The notes below the pieces were generated by a model. The model saw only the letters and a program-made list of their open reading frames with translations. It was not told the DNA's origin and did not search any database. Positions 24,936-36,112 of a DNA stretch of 64,000 nt are shown one piece after another. A program made the translations under genes and the position numbers. Within the stretch, counting starts at the first letter, position 1. Each line of letters opens with the position of its first letter. The DNA comes from Morchella semilibera. Its lineage: Eukaryota > Ascomycota > Pezizomycetes > Pezizales > Morchellaceae. Where the stretch lies: assembly GCA_009192285.1 (NCBI GenBank), contig CM018606.1, positions 920,081-984,080 on the forward strand, read 5' to 3'.

Positions 24936-27275
24936 CTAAAACCTAAGATCCCACCCAATCCCAGGCCCCAGTCTCGGCAACTCCTCGGCCACATGCTGTA
25001 CATCCTTATCACCCCTGCCCGAAAGACAAATCACAACATCTTCTCCCTTCTTCATAGTCTTAGCCAGCTCCATACCACCATAGATGGCATGTGCGCTCTC
25101 CAGCGCTGGAATGATTCCCTCAAGCTCTGACAGCTTTCGGAAGCCTACGAACGCCTCGGCATCGGTAGCCGCAATAAACTTTGCGCGTCCTGAATCTTTC
25201 CACGAGGCCAGCTCTGGGCCGACACCAGGGTAGTCCAGACCTGCAGACACAGAGTGCGTCTCATCAATTTGCCCCTCGACGTTCTGAAGGACATAGGTGC
25301 GTACTCCGTGGAGAACACCCTTGGTACCACCTGTAAGCGTCGCAGAGTGGCGTGCGGTATCAAGTCCATCACCACCAGCTTCGACACCAAGAAGCTTAAC
25401 GCTAGGGTCGTTAGAAAAAGGGTAGAACATGCCGACGCAGTTGGAGCCACCGCCGACACACGCTACTACAGCGTCGGGAAGTTTTCCACGGAGAGCCTGG
25501 AGCTGGGACTTGGTCTCGTTTCCGATAACGGATTGGAATGTTCTTACAATGGTCGGGAAGGGGTGGGGGCCGATGGCGGAACCGATGATGTAGTGAGTGG
25601 TTGAGAGATGAACGACCCAGGCTCTGAGCGCCTCGTTAACAGCGTCACGGAGTGTCCTGGAGCCAGCTTCAACAGCCACGACTTGTGCGCCTAGGAGCTT
25701 CATTCTAAAGACGTTGAGCGCCTGACGGCGAACATCTTCGGCCCCCATGTAAACGGTGCACTTCATGCCGAACTTTGCGCATACAGTCGCAGTAGCAACA
25801 CCATGTTGACCTGCACCGGTCTCGGCAATGATTTCAGTCTTTCCGAGGCGGCGGGCGATGAGAACTTGCCCAAGAGCGTTGTTAATCTTGTGAGAGCCTG
25901 TGTGGTTGAGATCCTCACGCTTGAGCCAGATATTGGCGCCATCGCAGTGCTCGGTGAGGCGATCCGCGAGGTGGAGTTGGCCAGGGCGGCCCATGTAAGG
26001 GTAGTAAGAGCGGTATTCCTCCCAGAAGGCGGGGTCCTCGTTGGCCGCTACAAATCCGGCTTCAAGTTCCGCAAGACAGTCCATTAATGATTCGGGGACG
26101 TACTGACCACCGAACTCGCCGAAGCGGTCAGGGATCGCCTGCGGGGGTAACGTTAGCAAATATTTATTATAGTTATTGGCTACGAGGTGCATACATGGGA
26201 GTCGAGCTCTGAGGCGCTGAGTGCCATGAGCTGGTCGCCGAGCCCAGGGCCGGAGGGAACGTCCTTGTCAGTGATGACTGCAGTAGGGTGCGCGACACCG
26301 GTCTCGGTGGCTTTTGAAATGGCCTCGACCATTCCGACCTCGCGGGTGGTGGCATCGGTGTCCCTACCGACAATATGGGCGCAGTACTTCCTGACGGCCT
26401 CTGGCCTGGAACCCGGCGCCGCCTCGTCAAGAACGTTTACAATCTGAGATCCGATAACGACACCTTCCGCAAACTCACCGACAGAGAGGAAGTGCTCGCG
26501 GGTGGACACACCGAAACCGACTGCAATGGGCGTATTACCGGATGACTCATGGACTCTCTTGCAGAGATCCCCGAGACCAGCATTGAGCGTTCCGGTTGCA
26601 CCAGTTACACCCATACGCGACACGACATATATGAATGAGTCTGCGATCCTGCACAGCAGCTTCAAACGTGCGGGGCTTGTTGACGGCGCAATCAATGGCA
26701 CGTAGCTCATTCCCTCCTTTGTGCAGCTCTCGCGGAAGCGGACGGCCTCCTCAGGGGGGAGATCACAGACAATGAAGCCGTTGACTCCGGAGGACTTGCA
26801 GTCCTGAACAAACTTCTCGTCGCCGTATGCAAGGATTGGGTTATAATAGCCCATGAAAAGAACAGGGACCTTTAGACCTTTGGCGCGGGCATCACGGACG
26901 ACGGCGAGCGTTGTGGTAATAGAAACGCCGTTGAGGAGGGCAACGGTGTTAGCTTTTTGGATAGTCGGGCCGTCGGCAATGGGATCGGTAAATGGGAGAC
27001 CGAGCTCGATGAGGTCTGAGGGGTATGCAAATTAGTTTTAGGAAATATGGATAGATGTTTGAGGAATCTTTTCGTACCAGCGCCACCGGCCTCCATAGCT
27101 AGCATCACATCAACGGTCTCGCCAGCTGTTGGGTATCCAGCAGTAACATAGGTGACAAGGGCTCTCTGTTTGGGACTGTGTTAGCTTCAATTACTTATTA
27201 TTTGGGGGGCTAAGATGAATGCACCCTGCCCTCGGCCTTGCACCTTGCGAATGCTTGCTTAATTCCGTCGGCCAT
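24936..27275 (-). CDS. Bifunctional tryptophan synthase (alpha-beta fusion)
   Basis: Exons 27275-27225, 27165-27078, 27015-26195 and 26138-24936 give 720 residues. It converts indole-3-glycerol phosphate plus serine to tryptophan. The alpha domain comes first: [27 protein letters not shown] with the catalytic Glu and Asp, [11 protein letters not shown], and GFGVSTREH with the phosphate loop. A short linker ([10 protein letters not shown]) leads into the beta domain: [29 protein letters not shown] with the PLP lysine, [10 protein letters not shown], and the PLP-phosphate loop [10 protein letters not shown]. The fused alpha-beta order is the fungal arrangement (yeast TRP5, Neurospora trp-3). 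The first exon encodes only 17 residues. Three palindromes lie 250-390 bp upstream. Confidence 0.96.
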
Positions 27276-29576
27276 TGGGTATTTGTCAAAAGTATATATA
27301 TAAAAAGTAACTGACTGGCTGTTGGGTGGTTGAAAAAAAAAAAAAAAAGAAACAGCGGGCTCGTCCAGTTACTTATATAGAGCTTGTTCGGGGGTGACGT
27401 TTCGTTTCGAGAAGGAAAAAAAAAGGTTGGAGGGGCAAGTTGTAACGTTCTTGGATGGCGGGGGGGCGCAATAGGTAATCGGCTAATGGAGCCGCAACCC
27501 CCGATAACAGGTACACCCCATAAATTCATTTGGTGATTAAACACCAAATCCCGAGTATCAACCGCCCGACGCAGGGGTACAGGGGCATCTATTTGGTGAT
27601 TAAACACCAAACCCACACCCGCCGGCGCACTTTATCTGAGTGATTTGGTGTTTAAACACCAAATATCTCCCGATAGACATTCATTATTTCCCGGGCGGCC
27701 GGGCGCGGTAAGATTGACGTCAAGTAGGTACATCCGACGGGAGGGATCGATTATACTGTTCCTGTTTCTGCAAGAGTCACACCTAGGCTTAGGACATTAA
27801 CTAAAAAATCTTAGGTGCAGAAACACAATATTAATTGCAACGTCTTCAAAATAACACAACCACAAAGTAACTGTGGGGGAAATTCTGTATATGAGTTCCC
27901 CGGTAGTGATTCGCTTACTTGTAGCACCGAGAAGTATCTACGCACTCTTCACATTTCGGATAAATGGTAGCGGATGATCTCAGATGGAGTGGTGGGTAAA
28001 TAACGATAATAGGGATCAATAATTGCTTTCTAAGGTTCTTAAATTCGAGAGCCACCGACTTGAACCACGATAATCTGCACGCGTTAAGCATAGCTCTGTT
28101 ACAAAATCCCTCTGGCCCTCTAGAGACCCCCAGCCTGCTGCAGTAAGCAGATCCGCAATCACATATACACCAGTCATCGGGAATCAAATACGCAAAAATT
28201 TGCCACTAACACCCTAAGATACTAGGGATAGGTACATGCAGATATACATCTTGTAGAAGGTCTAAATCATAAATCTGGAATTTCCTGACTGGTACGAATT
28301 AAGATACGTCAAATTTGGGATTTAGGTGGCTACCCCAAGGTATATGGGTCAATGGGAAAGTCCTAGACAAAAGAAAAAAGGTAACCTAGCTTCTTGGGGC
28401 CTCGCTGTTTTATGCAACCTATCCTAAAATCATATTTCTTGTAAACTAACTTAGCCTTGGGTATAGAACATCCTCGTCGCCTCTATTTTAATTTGAAATC
28501 TCCAGTCAGGAAAATACATCGTTGCGAACGTACTGTGGAACCCGGGTTACCTTGCCCCTAGTTACAAAGGTTTAAGTTTCGAGCAGAAATCCCAACTGAC
28601 TAAAGAAAGCCAAACGACCCAAAGGGCCTAGCGGATATATAGTCTCTGAGTATTCTAACTCATGAGATTTTAGCGTTAGGGATACCATCACCGTAGAGAC
28701 ATCATTGGAGATATCCGAGTTAGAAACGAAGTCACGCTAGGAAAGAGGGCATGAAGATGATGACTCAAAATTGTCTTTGGATTTGAACCTCCTATCAGAC
28801 CACCTCCTAAAAAAGTCAGTTTCCGGTTCAGAGTTTATGGCGGTTTAGAGTGAGTATTGATGGTGGAGTAGAGTTTGTTCTGATACCGTTAGCTGATTCT
28901 TAAACCCGGAAACCTGTAAGAGAAACCCCTAAAAGCCCATGGCTATTAAATAAAGAGCCCCAACCCCCAGATCTAGACCCCCTTGGTCAGGCTGTTCCCG
29001 GCGGTGATATATATTTCTAGCAAGAGAAGAGGTCGATATTATGTCCTATTGCTCGCCTCCCAGTACTCCATAATTCTTATGTCTCTTAGGAAAGTCAGAG
29101 ACTAGCTGATCCTAGAGGTACAGCTTATTTTAGCGGAAAAACAACTGCCACGTTACCTGGAAACGAAACACAACGGTTTAGCAACACCTAGGACAGAGGA
29201 GACATTTAGTTGAGGACAGGTCGAACAGGTTCTATCGGTCCCAAACCACGCAGTACGGTTGTTGCAGCCGAATAGGGCCTATGTATATCAAGCTGAGTTA
29301 GATACCTAAGTTATAAGTGGTTGTATTTTCCAATTACACGGTGGCCTCCTTCCATAACACATGTTTCGTTATTTGTGTGATGATGGGTTAGACATGTACT
29401 TAGAAGGTAGTAGTACATGTAGTCTGGGGTACTCTGTGACATCTTTCACCAGGTATCACTCGACTCGGCCGCTACTGGCTTGGCTTTAACGACCAGCATC
29501 CAAGGATGAGGCTCTAATCCCCGCCATATGTAAAAAAATCCCACCATCCTAAGTCGTGGAGTGGAACCAACTCAAA
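27276..29576. other. Divergent intergenic region between tryptophan synthase and mt tyrosyl-tRNA synthetase
   Basis: 2.3 kb. The 27.5-27.7 kb part is GC-richer and holds three palindromes (listed separately). From about 27.75 kb it turns AT-rich, with no gene visible. TACATGTA occurs at 29414. Confidence 0.5.
27528..27664. promoter_or_regulatory. Three copies of a 22-bp palindrome upstream of tryptophan synthase
   Basis: Copies at 27528-27549, 27591-27611 (last base not kept) and 27643-27664. Each has arms ATTTGGTG and CACCAAAT around a six-base centre (ATTAAA in the first two, TTTAAA in the third, which is a perfect palindrome). Spacing is 63 and 52 bp. They could be operator sites for a dimeric regulator of the trp gene or copies of a tiny mobile hairpin. 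I do not know a fungal factor with this site. Confidence 0.7.
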
Positions 29577-31302
29577 ATGCCTCCTCCATCGCTCACCCGG
29601 CCAGCAACTCTACTCCTCCGGTCCTTCACCCGTAGCCAGCCCCGGCCGATACACCGATGCAGGCCCTTCTCCGCTGCCGCAATCAGATCCCAGACGCTCC
29701 TCCAACACCTGCAGGAACGAGAACTCGTCGAGTCAGTAACGGGGTATGTATAACTGTAGTGAAATCTAATATTTACCGCAATTGGCTTCTAAAAGCTATC
29801 CAGAACCTCTGGAGACCTCGAGAACTTGATCGAATCAAATCCCATAACCACGTATGCCGGCGTTGACCCAACCGCGAATTCGCTCCATGTCGGGCACCTC
29901 CTCCCTCTCATGAACTTGCTTCACTTCTACCTCAATGGTCACCACTCTATCGCACTCGTATAACTCCTTTGCGCCTCTTTAATTAAGTATCGGCTGACCA
30001 AGGGAGGTTGGCAAAGCTACCGCATCGGTCGGGGATCCATCTGGGAGGACCACGGAGCGTGATTCTGTAGAATCACAGCGGTTGCAGAAAGCGTTCGATT
30101 CAATATGGCGCCAGATCGACGGATTCTTTGAGAGCGCGGAGAAGTATGCGTTACTTAGAGGGTATAGTCAGGAGAAGCTTGGAAAGAGAGAGTTGGTTAC
30201 AAACGGAGAGTGGTTAGAAGGGTTAGGGTTTGTAGAGTTTCTGAGTACTGTCGGGAGGCATGTCAGGGTCAGCCAAATGCTGGCAAGAGAGAGGTAGGTT
30301 TTTCCAAATATACTACGGGGGTTGTCAAACAGCTGGTGGCTTGGTTGGTCGGCGATGGGGGCCAGGCGCTGATTGATATGGGGAATAGTGTCAAGGGACG
30401 GATGACGACCGGACAAGGCATCAATTTTGCAGAATTCACATACCAACTATTACAGAGCTATGATTTTTGGCACCTCCATAACCATAAAAACTGCCGTCTA
30501 CAAGTAAGCTTAGCTCCCCCCCCCACCCAAAAATCCTTCCAGACCTAATTCCCTCTAGATCGGCGGAAATGATCAATTCGGCAACATTACCGCCGGTATT
30601 GACCTAATAACCAAACTGCGTGCTCCTGCAACCCCCTCTACCCCTAACACTACTCCCTCAAAATTCGACCCTGCATATGGCCTTACAGTTCCCCTCCTCA
30701 CTACACCCTCTGGCGCAAAATTCGGTAAGACGGCCGGGAACGCCGTGTGGCTTGACCCAACCCTCACCTCCCCCTTTGAGCTCTACCAGTTCTTCGTCCG
30801 CCTTCCCGACGACGTGATAGGCAAGTATCTTAAGATGTTCACCCTGCTGCCGCTCAAGACGGTCAGCAGTGTTCTCGAGGAACATCTCGCGAGTCCTGAG
30901 AAGCGTCGCGCGCAGCATTTGCTCGCGAGTGAAGTCGTGATGTTAATCCACGGTGTAGAAGAAGCGAAGCGCGCAGAGGTCCAGACAAGGCTACTATTCC
31001 CGGCACCTGGAGAGGCGATCAAGGTTTCTGCGGAGGAGATCTTGCAGCTCCCGGGTGTGGTGGAGGTACCTAGGAGTGAGGTGGTGGGCGAGTTGGTGAC
31101 GAAACTTGCGAGGAGAATTGGGGTGTGTAAAAGTAAAGGGGAGGCCGATAATGTAGTGAGGGGTGGCGGTTTATATGTGGGATTAGGTAGCGAAAAGGTA
31201 GTGGATACAAGGGCAAAAGTAGAGGAAGGGTGGCTGGTAGATAATGAAGTACTGCTGGTAAGGTTTGGGAAGGGTAAGTTTTGTGTGGTTAAAGTGATTT
31301 AG
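29577..31302 (+). CDS. Mitochondrial tyrosyl-tRNA synthetase
   Basis: Exons 29577-29743, 29804-29957, 30007-30293, 30389-30503 and 30559-31302 give 488 residues. A basic mitochondrial leader precedes the class I catalytic core: [18 protein letters not shown] (the HIGH motif as HVGH), [42 protein letters not shown], and KFGKTAGN (the KMSKS equivalent, with Thr for the usual Ser). The C-terminus has an S4-like RNA-binding region ending [12 protein letters not shown]. In Pezizomycotina this enzyme (Neurospora CYT-18) can also help group I introns fold; whether this one does cannot be read by eye. The upstream in-frame GTG at 29556 was rejected in favour of the ATG. Confidence 0.94.
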
Positions 31303-31835
31303 ATAGGTCTTTTAGGTTTGTAAATAGCTTTCCCCAGGGTAATTATATATCCACCTTCCAATTAGAGATTTCATGGTAGCCACGGAGTGCCTGCATATAT
31401 GCACTTTTGGCTAGCAATGAGGTAGTTACATGTATGTATCTGCACCCAACCAGAATCTTAGAGCAGAGGTTAAACACAAGAAGTCAACTAATTACTAGAT
31501 TTGAGTTGAGTTAGATATTGTTGTAATCTGTGTTGCCCAGAAGCACAGTCAACCAGTCTGCCCTGGACTATGTCCGGCACACATACATGTACTTATATGT
31601 GACCATCCCATGAATACATAAGATACCTCTCCTGTACAGAATATATGTAACTACATACATATGTAAGTATGCTACACATTCTTTACTATATATCTACTGT
31701 TCAAATTACAAAAGATACGTATCTGTTTGTCTCGAGTGATAGTTCATGATCCACGAGTACATCTCTTACACAAATTCCACTAGCCCCAATAACAGCTGTA
31801 CTAGATATCCATACTTCAGAGTAGAGAAACATCTA

Positions 31836-32057
31836 CAACTCGCGGTCGCGAGGTGGTAGCCCCTAGTACCGCAAAAGTCCGTTGGGTAAGACTAGTCTCT
31901 TTTTCCAGGTTCGCAGCGTAAGCCACACCATTTTTCTGTGGCTTATGCCGTGAACCCGTAAGAACAGACCGGTCTTATCCAACGGAATTTTGCGGTAGTA
32001 CGTACCGTAGAGAGAGGATTAAAACTCAACTCGCGGTCACGAGGTGGTAACCCCTAG
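31836..32057. repeat. 31-bp direct repeats flanking the nested hairpin element
   Basis: 31836-31866 and 32027-32057 are near-identical direct repeats (CAACTCGCGGTC...CCCCTAG, two differences), 191 bp apart. The part containing CTCGCGGTCGCGAG is itself a small palindrome. Copy 1 of the SINE-like repeat keeps only the CTAGGGG-type end at this point. Confidence 0.75.
31869..31995. mobile_element. MITE-like hairpin element, 127 bp, TA target duplication
   Basis: Flanked by TA at 31867-31868 and 31996-31997. The ends are CCGCAAAAGTCCGTTGG and the complement of CCGCAAAATTCCGTTGG, and pairing continues imperfectly almost to the centre (AAGCCACA / TGTGGCTT). The whole element can therefore fold as one long hairpin. 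The TA duplication points to Tc1/mariner-type mobilisation. It has no coding capacity. Confidence 0.75.
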
Positions 32058-32449
32058 GTAGTCCCTGGGACATCATCCGCCGAACCATACAGAGCACCCA
32101 AGGCTAAAAGAATAATTAAATTGATAAAAAAAAGCCGGCAACAAAAGACTTATGTGAGTGAGTACTCATCCCTCAAGAGCGTCGCTACCATATTGGGCAT
32201 TCTCATCACTGCTCCCACCAGGGTTTGAACCTGTTGTGGTCATATGACGAAGCCCAGTGTATTACCACTAGACCACGCCACGATGCTTTTGTTTGTGTCA
32301 TTATAGTTTATGAGCCCTCCATTTCTTGGCAACGCATCAAAACCTGTGAACTGAATTGCATTACAGGGTAATGAAAGGCTTCAAAATTAAATGGCTACAT
32401 GTACCCAGCACACTGTGAGATAGATGATTTGATTAAGTACAGTACCAAA

Positions 32450-32607
32450 AAGAGGGGTGGGATCACTACGGTATTCTCGTTGGTACGCTAGCATTGCGAT
32501 AAGAATACGGTATTTGTACAGTACTCTTCCCCTAATGCCGATTTAATTCGGTATTTATCACTAAATTCCGTAGTCCTATGGTAGTGATTTCACCCCATTT
32601 TTTCATA
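32450..32607. mobile_element. MITE-like element, relative of the 58.2-kb element
   Basis: Ends in GGGGTGGGATCACTAC (left) and GTAGTGATTTCACCCC (right, the near-complement), followed by ATTTTTTCATA. The right half, including CACTAAATTCCGTAGTCC, matches the element at 58227-58502. Length about 150-160 bp. Confidence 0.6.
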
Positions 32608-32952
32608 CTGTAGGTATCTAGTGCATAGTTAGTTGATGGACAGATTGTAGGTACATGTATTCAAGCATATAAGTCAAGTAATGATATGTTTATAAGATCT
32701 ACGCCGCCGTGGTTTCAGCCTAACTACATGTGGCCACATGTAGCTAAAGCGTCCTCCTAGCTCCCTTCTTGAGCTAGCGGGGCGTTACTACATAGCAATA
32801 CCTACATGTAGTAGAGCCCTTCCCAGTGTCAATGATACCACGGCGCCTATTAGATATGTAAGTATGTAAGCTCTTATGATATCTAGATGAACTTTAGAGC
32901 CTGTGATCAATGAATGCATCTAGCCACATTTTCCAATTACCCGGAGATAATA

Positions 32953-33116
32953 GAGAGTTTTAGCTACGCCAATTGAACAGAAAGTCGGACAGGTTGGACA
33001 GAAATTCTAGCTGTTTTATGCAAACACTTACAAGGATTTAGCCAATAAGAGGTGCAGGACTTTCTGTCCAAGTGCTCGACTTTCTGTCCAACTCGTGTCG
33101 TGTAGCTAAAACTCTC
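32953..33116. mobile_element. MITE-like element, 164 bp, perfect 15-bp TIRs, TA duplication
   Basis: TIR GAGAGTTTTAGCTAC at 32953 and its exact complement ending at 33116, with TA on both sides. Inside, GACTTTCTGTCC-type motifs occur near both ends in opposite orientation (two on the right, two degenerate ones on the left), like subterminal transposase-binding repeats. Confidence 0.8.
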
Positions 33117-33409
33117 TAATCCCGCACTCGGTAGAGTATGCACTGACAAATCCTGTCAAATAAATTAATCGGACGCAACATGCAATGCACACACCACATG
33201 CGCATACAATCCTCTCGAAAAACATTGAATTGTGAACCTTTATAGAGAAGAGTATAGTAGCTACATGTAAGTAGGCACCTGTAGGGGACGTATCACACAA
33301 CCTCTAGAAGTGTAAATACTCACGGCTCCTCGTCGGTGCCTTGAGCTTGTAACGTAATAAATCAGGAAACTTAAGCAGGATTCTATTACTAAAAGCGGAC
33401 AGGGTAATA

Positions 33410-33542
33410 CCCGGGGCAGGTAAAAAGTACCGGACAATAGAGGTTTTTGGTTCGCCAATGGGTGCGCGTACAGGCGAGAACTGCTGCAAAAAGAGCCCAG
33501 AGACAAGACCTGCATTGTCCGGTACTATTTACCTGCCCCGAG
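33410..33542. mobile_element. MITE-like element, 133 bp, ~29-bp TIRs, TA duplication
   Basis: The left arm starting CGGGGCAGGTAAAAAGTACC (33412-33438) pairs with the right arm 33514-33540 at 26 of 27 positions. The TA dinucleotides at 33408-33409 and 33543-33544 fit a target duplication. Non-coding. Confidence 0.8.
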
Positions 33543-34512
33543 TACATTTGTTGGCCATTGGCACTGAAACATTACCTGTCGGACCCAACCCCGTATCAAA
33601 TGAGCACATTGTATGCTCAATGATATTATGCGTGCCAATCCCTATAATCATTCTCCTGTCAAATTTAAACCCCATAACCCAACTTGTGCCGATTGGAGTC
33701 TTATATGCGCATCTCCCAAAATCTCTGCGCTGTAATGTGAAATAGCTGAGGATTAGCAAACAAGTTCTCCAACCACGAGAACCAAGGAGTCCCACTTTAA
33801 GATAGGATATCCATTCCAACTGAGACCTTCATGATGCGCCGCACCATATTTAAAAACGAAAATTGATAGGTGCGCACGCGCAGCACTTCCAACTGTTGCA
33901 CAAGAATTGTCAGCGCTAACTGGCTCGACCAGATTAATCCCGTGCGTAGTACCTCTCTACAACGCGCCGTCCAGCCAGGTACCCTAGCTTCACCTGCATT
34001 CTAATAATGTGGGAGGCTAGGGTGCAGCCTGGATCCCGTAATTCATGAATTTCGACCGCCATCTTTGATAACCCGCAGCAGAGGTAGCTTCAGGTTGGAG
34101 ATGGAAGAACATAGCCATATGGACGAGGGGATGTTTTGCCAACTCATGCGAAATCTTCACTTGTTCAATTGCAGAGGCAAGATCTGAGGATCAGGCGTAT
34201 GCAATCGGTAATCGAGCGTAGCTCTCAATCTGCAGCTTCCAGCTCCAATTGGGGAGCAATTGATTTTGTAAGGCGAAGTTGTGTGCGTCGTGCAGATGTC
34301 ACCCGCATTTGCATGTCTGCCTGATCATCCTCAAAAAAAAAAAGAAAAAAGAAAGAAAGAGTGCAATAAAGCCATAAAGCCAGAGATGAACAAGGAAGCT
34401 AGGGGGGCATAAGTACAGCTCTGTGGTAGCTAACTTGCTTTTATTCTAATTTTCTCCCTTTTGCTTGTATTTCGCCCAGCGGCCTCCCGCCTTCTCACCA
34501 GCTGCTACCACC

Positions 34513-36112
34513 ATGTCCGAAGGCTCCTACTGCCGTCAATCAGGGTGGAGTGACGTTCTAATATTCTTCCTTGGGAACATCATATCTCACGCGGCTACTG
34601 TTCCACCTTCTCCCGGGAGTACCGTCAGGGATATCGCGGAGAAGGTGCTGCTTGCTATATTGGTGCCGTACTATGGCGTTGGACGAGCAGTGATAATAAT
34701 CTTACGCGGTGCACTCTTAGAAAGTACACCGCTTCAACAAGCAGCGAGGGCTGGTGCTCTTTGTGTAGTTGGGAGAACTCGGCAATGGGACCCCAATGGA
34801 AGGGTAATGTCACAGGCAGGCAGTGATCAATTTTCCAATATATTCGACCCTCGTAAGGCGGTCTCAGAGCAAACCCCTTTAGAGCGTAAGTTATCAGACA
34901 AGCTTTTATATTCAATGCAATAGAATGACTGAGTTCATTAGATCCCTTCTTCTTCTGTAGACACTTCGGCTATGGCCGCAATCCATCGGAGCTCCACGGG
35001 CAGTGGCACTTAACGAACGAGTACGCTATATACCTACTTGGGTCTGCAGTGGAAGTAGAGGAGTCCCCTCAAGAAGAGTCCCCTCGAGAAGATCCCACAT
35101 CGCCCGCGCTTGAAAGTTATTCACAATCCGTAGGAGTTACAATTCCTGAGATAAGTCCGCCCCAAGTACAAAACACATCGCCAACCACCCAAAACAGGGA
35201 TTCTATAAAGTCCCCTACTTCTAGCCTCAATGCCCAGGATTCAGGACCCCCAACCAAAAATAGTCAACCAGTCGTCAAACTTCCCAGTAACCATAGTTTC
35301 GTTAAGCCGCTGATTTCAATTTTCCAAATTGTTTATGCGTCGGTGGATATATACCAAAGCAGGGGAAATCAAATCCTCCTTTATGGTTATGGTGCATATA
35401 GTTTTGTGGTAATTCCTTACATCCTAATGTCCTTCATGAATCTTATTGCAGCAATTTGGTGTCCGGAATATCCGTGTTACTTCATGGTAGAATCAAGAAT
35501 TATGAGTGAGGCACGGGCAAGGGGATGCTTTTTCAACGGAACAGTAGGCCGTGTAAAGACGCCGCCTAGTATCACCACTAAAGAAGTACCTGGCGAAGTA
35601 GGCCAAGATATTGTTGAGAGGGAGATTGTAAGTAAACCCGTCCTACCTCGCACCTTCACTAATAACCCGATGAATGTATGCAGGTGGACGCAGTTATTGG
35701 GCCACGAATTGTCCGCAAACCTTCAGACCACCTAAAGTCGAATAAGCGGATATCATTGCTTGTTGCTTGTCTCCTCACAATCTGTGTCATATCAGGGCCA
35801 TTCGTCATTGTAGCTGCATTGACTAGGTTCCACTCCAGACAGAGCACCTTCTCCCAAACAGGTTGGCTCCTAGTTTGGTTCCCGATAAATCTCGTTGCGT
35901 TGGCCTTAGGAGGCGTTTCCATTGAAAACCGCCGGGGCGGCATGATTCGCAACGCTGTTACGGCCTACCATGTGTTTACCAAACCGCATTCCCGAGCAAT
36001 GTATGTCGTATATGCTGTCCTAGCCGTCTGTTGCTTGACAGCCCCCACTTTGTGGGTTTTCTATGTTACCGGGACGTCTATCATGAAGTCCACGGTTTGC
36101 CAGGAAGTCTAG
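34513..36112 (+). CDS. Multi-pass membrane protein of unknown function
   Basis: Three exons (34513-34885, 34942-35627, 35684-36112) give 495 residues. The start has a good CCACCATG context. An N-terminal segment (WSDVLIFFLGNIISHAATV, then an ILVPYYGVGRAVIII helix and PLQQAARAGALC) precedes a charged Ser/Pro-rich loop (about residues 170-255). Further helices follow: LISIFQIVYASVDIY, FVVIPYILMSFMNLIAAIW, LLVACLLTICVISGPFVIV, WFPINLVALALGGV and VVYAVLAVCCLTAPTLWVF. The phrase HGQWHLTNEYAIYLLGS lies just after intron 1. I have an impression of similar uncharacterised proteins in filamentous ascomycetes but cannot check it and assign no function. The acceptor of intron 1 is the only one of two AGs that keeps the frame; the other (34960) is a stronger-looking site. 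Confidence 0.72.

Larger units (their letters stand above)
31793..32365 (-). repeat. tRNA-derived SINE-like repeat, copy 2, interrupted by a nested insertion
   Basis: Reverse-orientation relative of the 9.7-kb copy. On the minus strand the A-box-like region maps to 32264-32280 and the B box (GGTTCAAACCC) to 32221-32231, followed by a T7 run near 32126-32132. Identity continues on both sides of the tRNA-like head, and from about 31793 to 31835 it resumes beyond an insertion of roughly 190 bp (about 31836-32050) that copy 1 lacks. Confidence 0.72.
31303..34512. other. Repeat-rich AT-rich intergenic region
   Basis: 3.2 kb with no supportable protein gene. It holds SINE-like copy 2, a nested hairpin MITE and at least three further TIR elements (listed separately), plus many TACATGTA octamers. 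A further imperfect inverted repeat, GCCGTGGTWTCA, bounds about 32705-32843. Confidence 0.6.
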
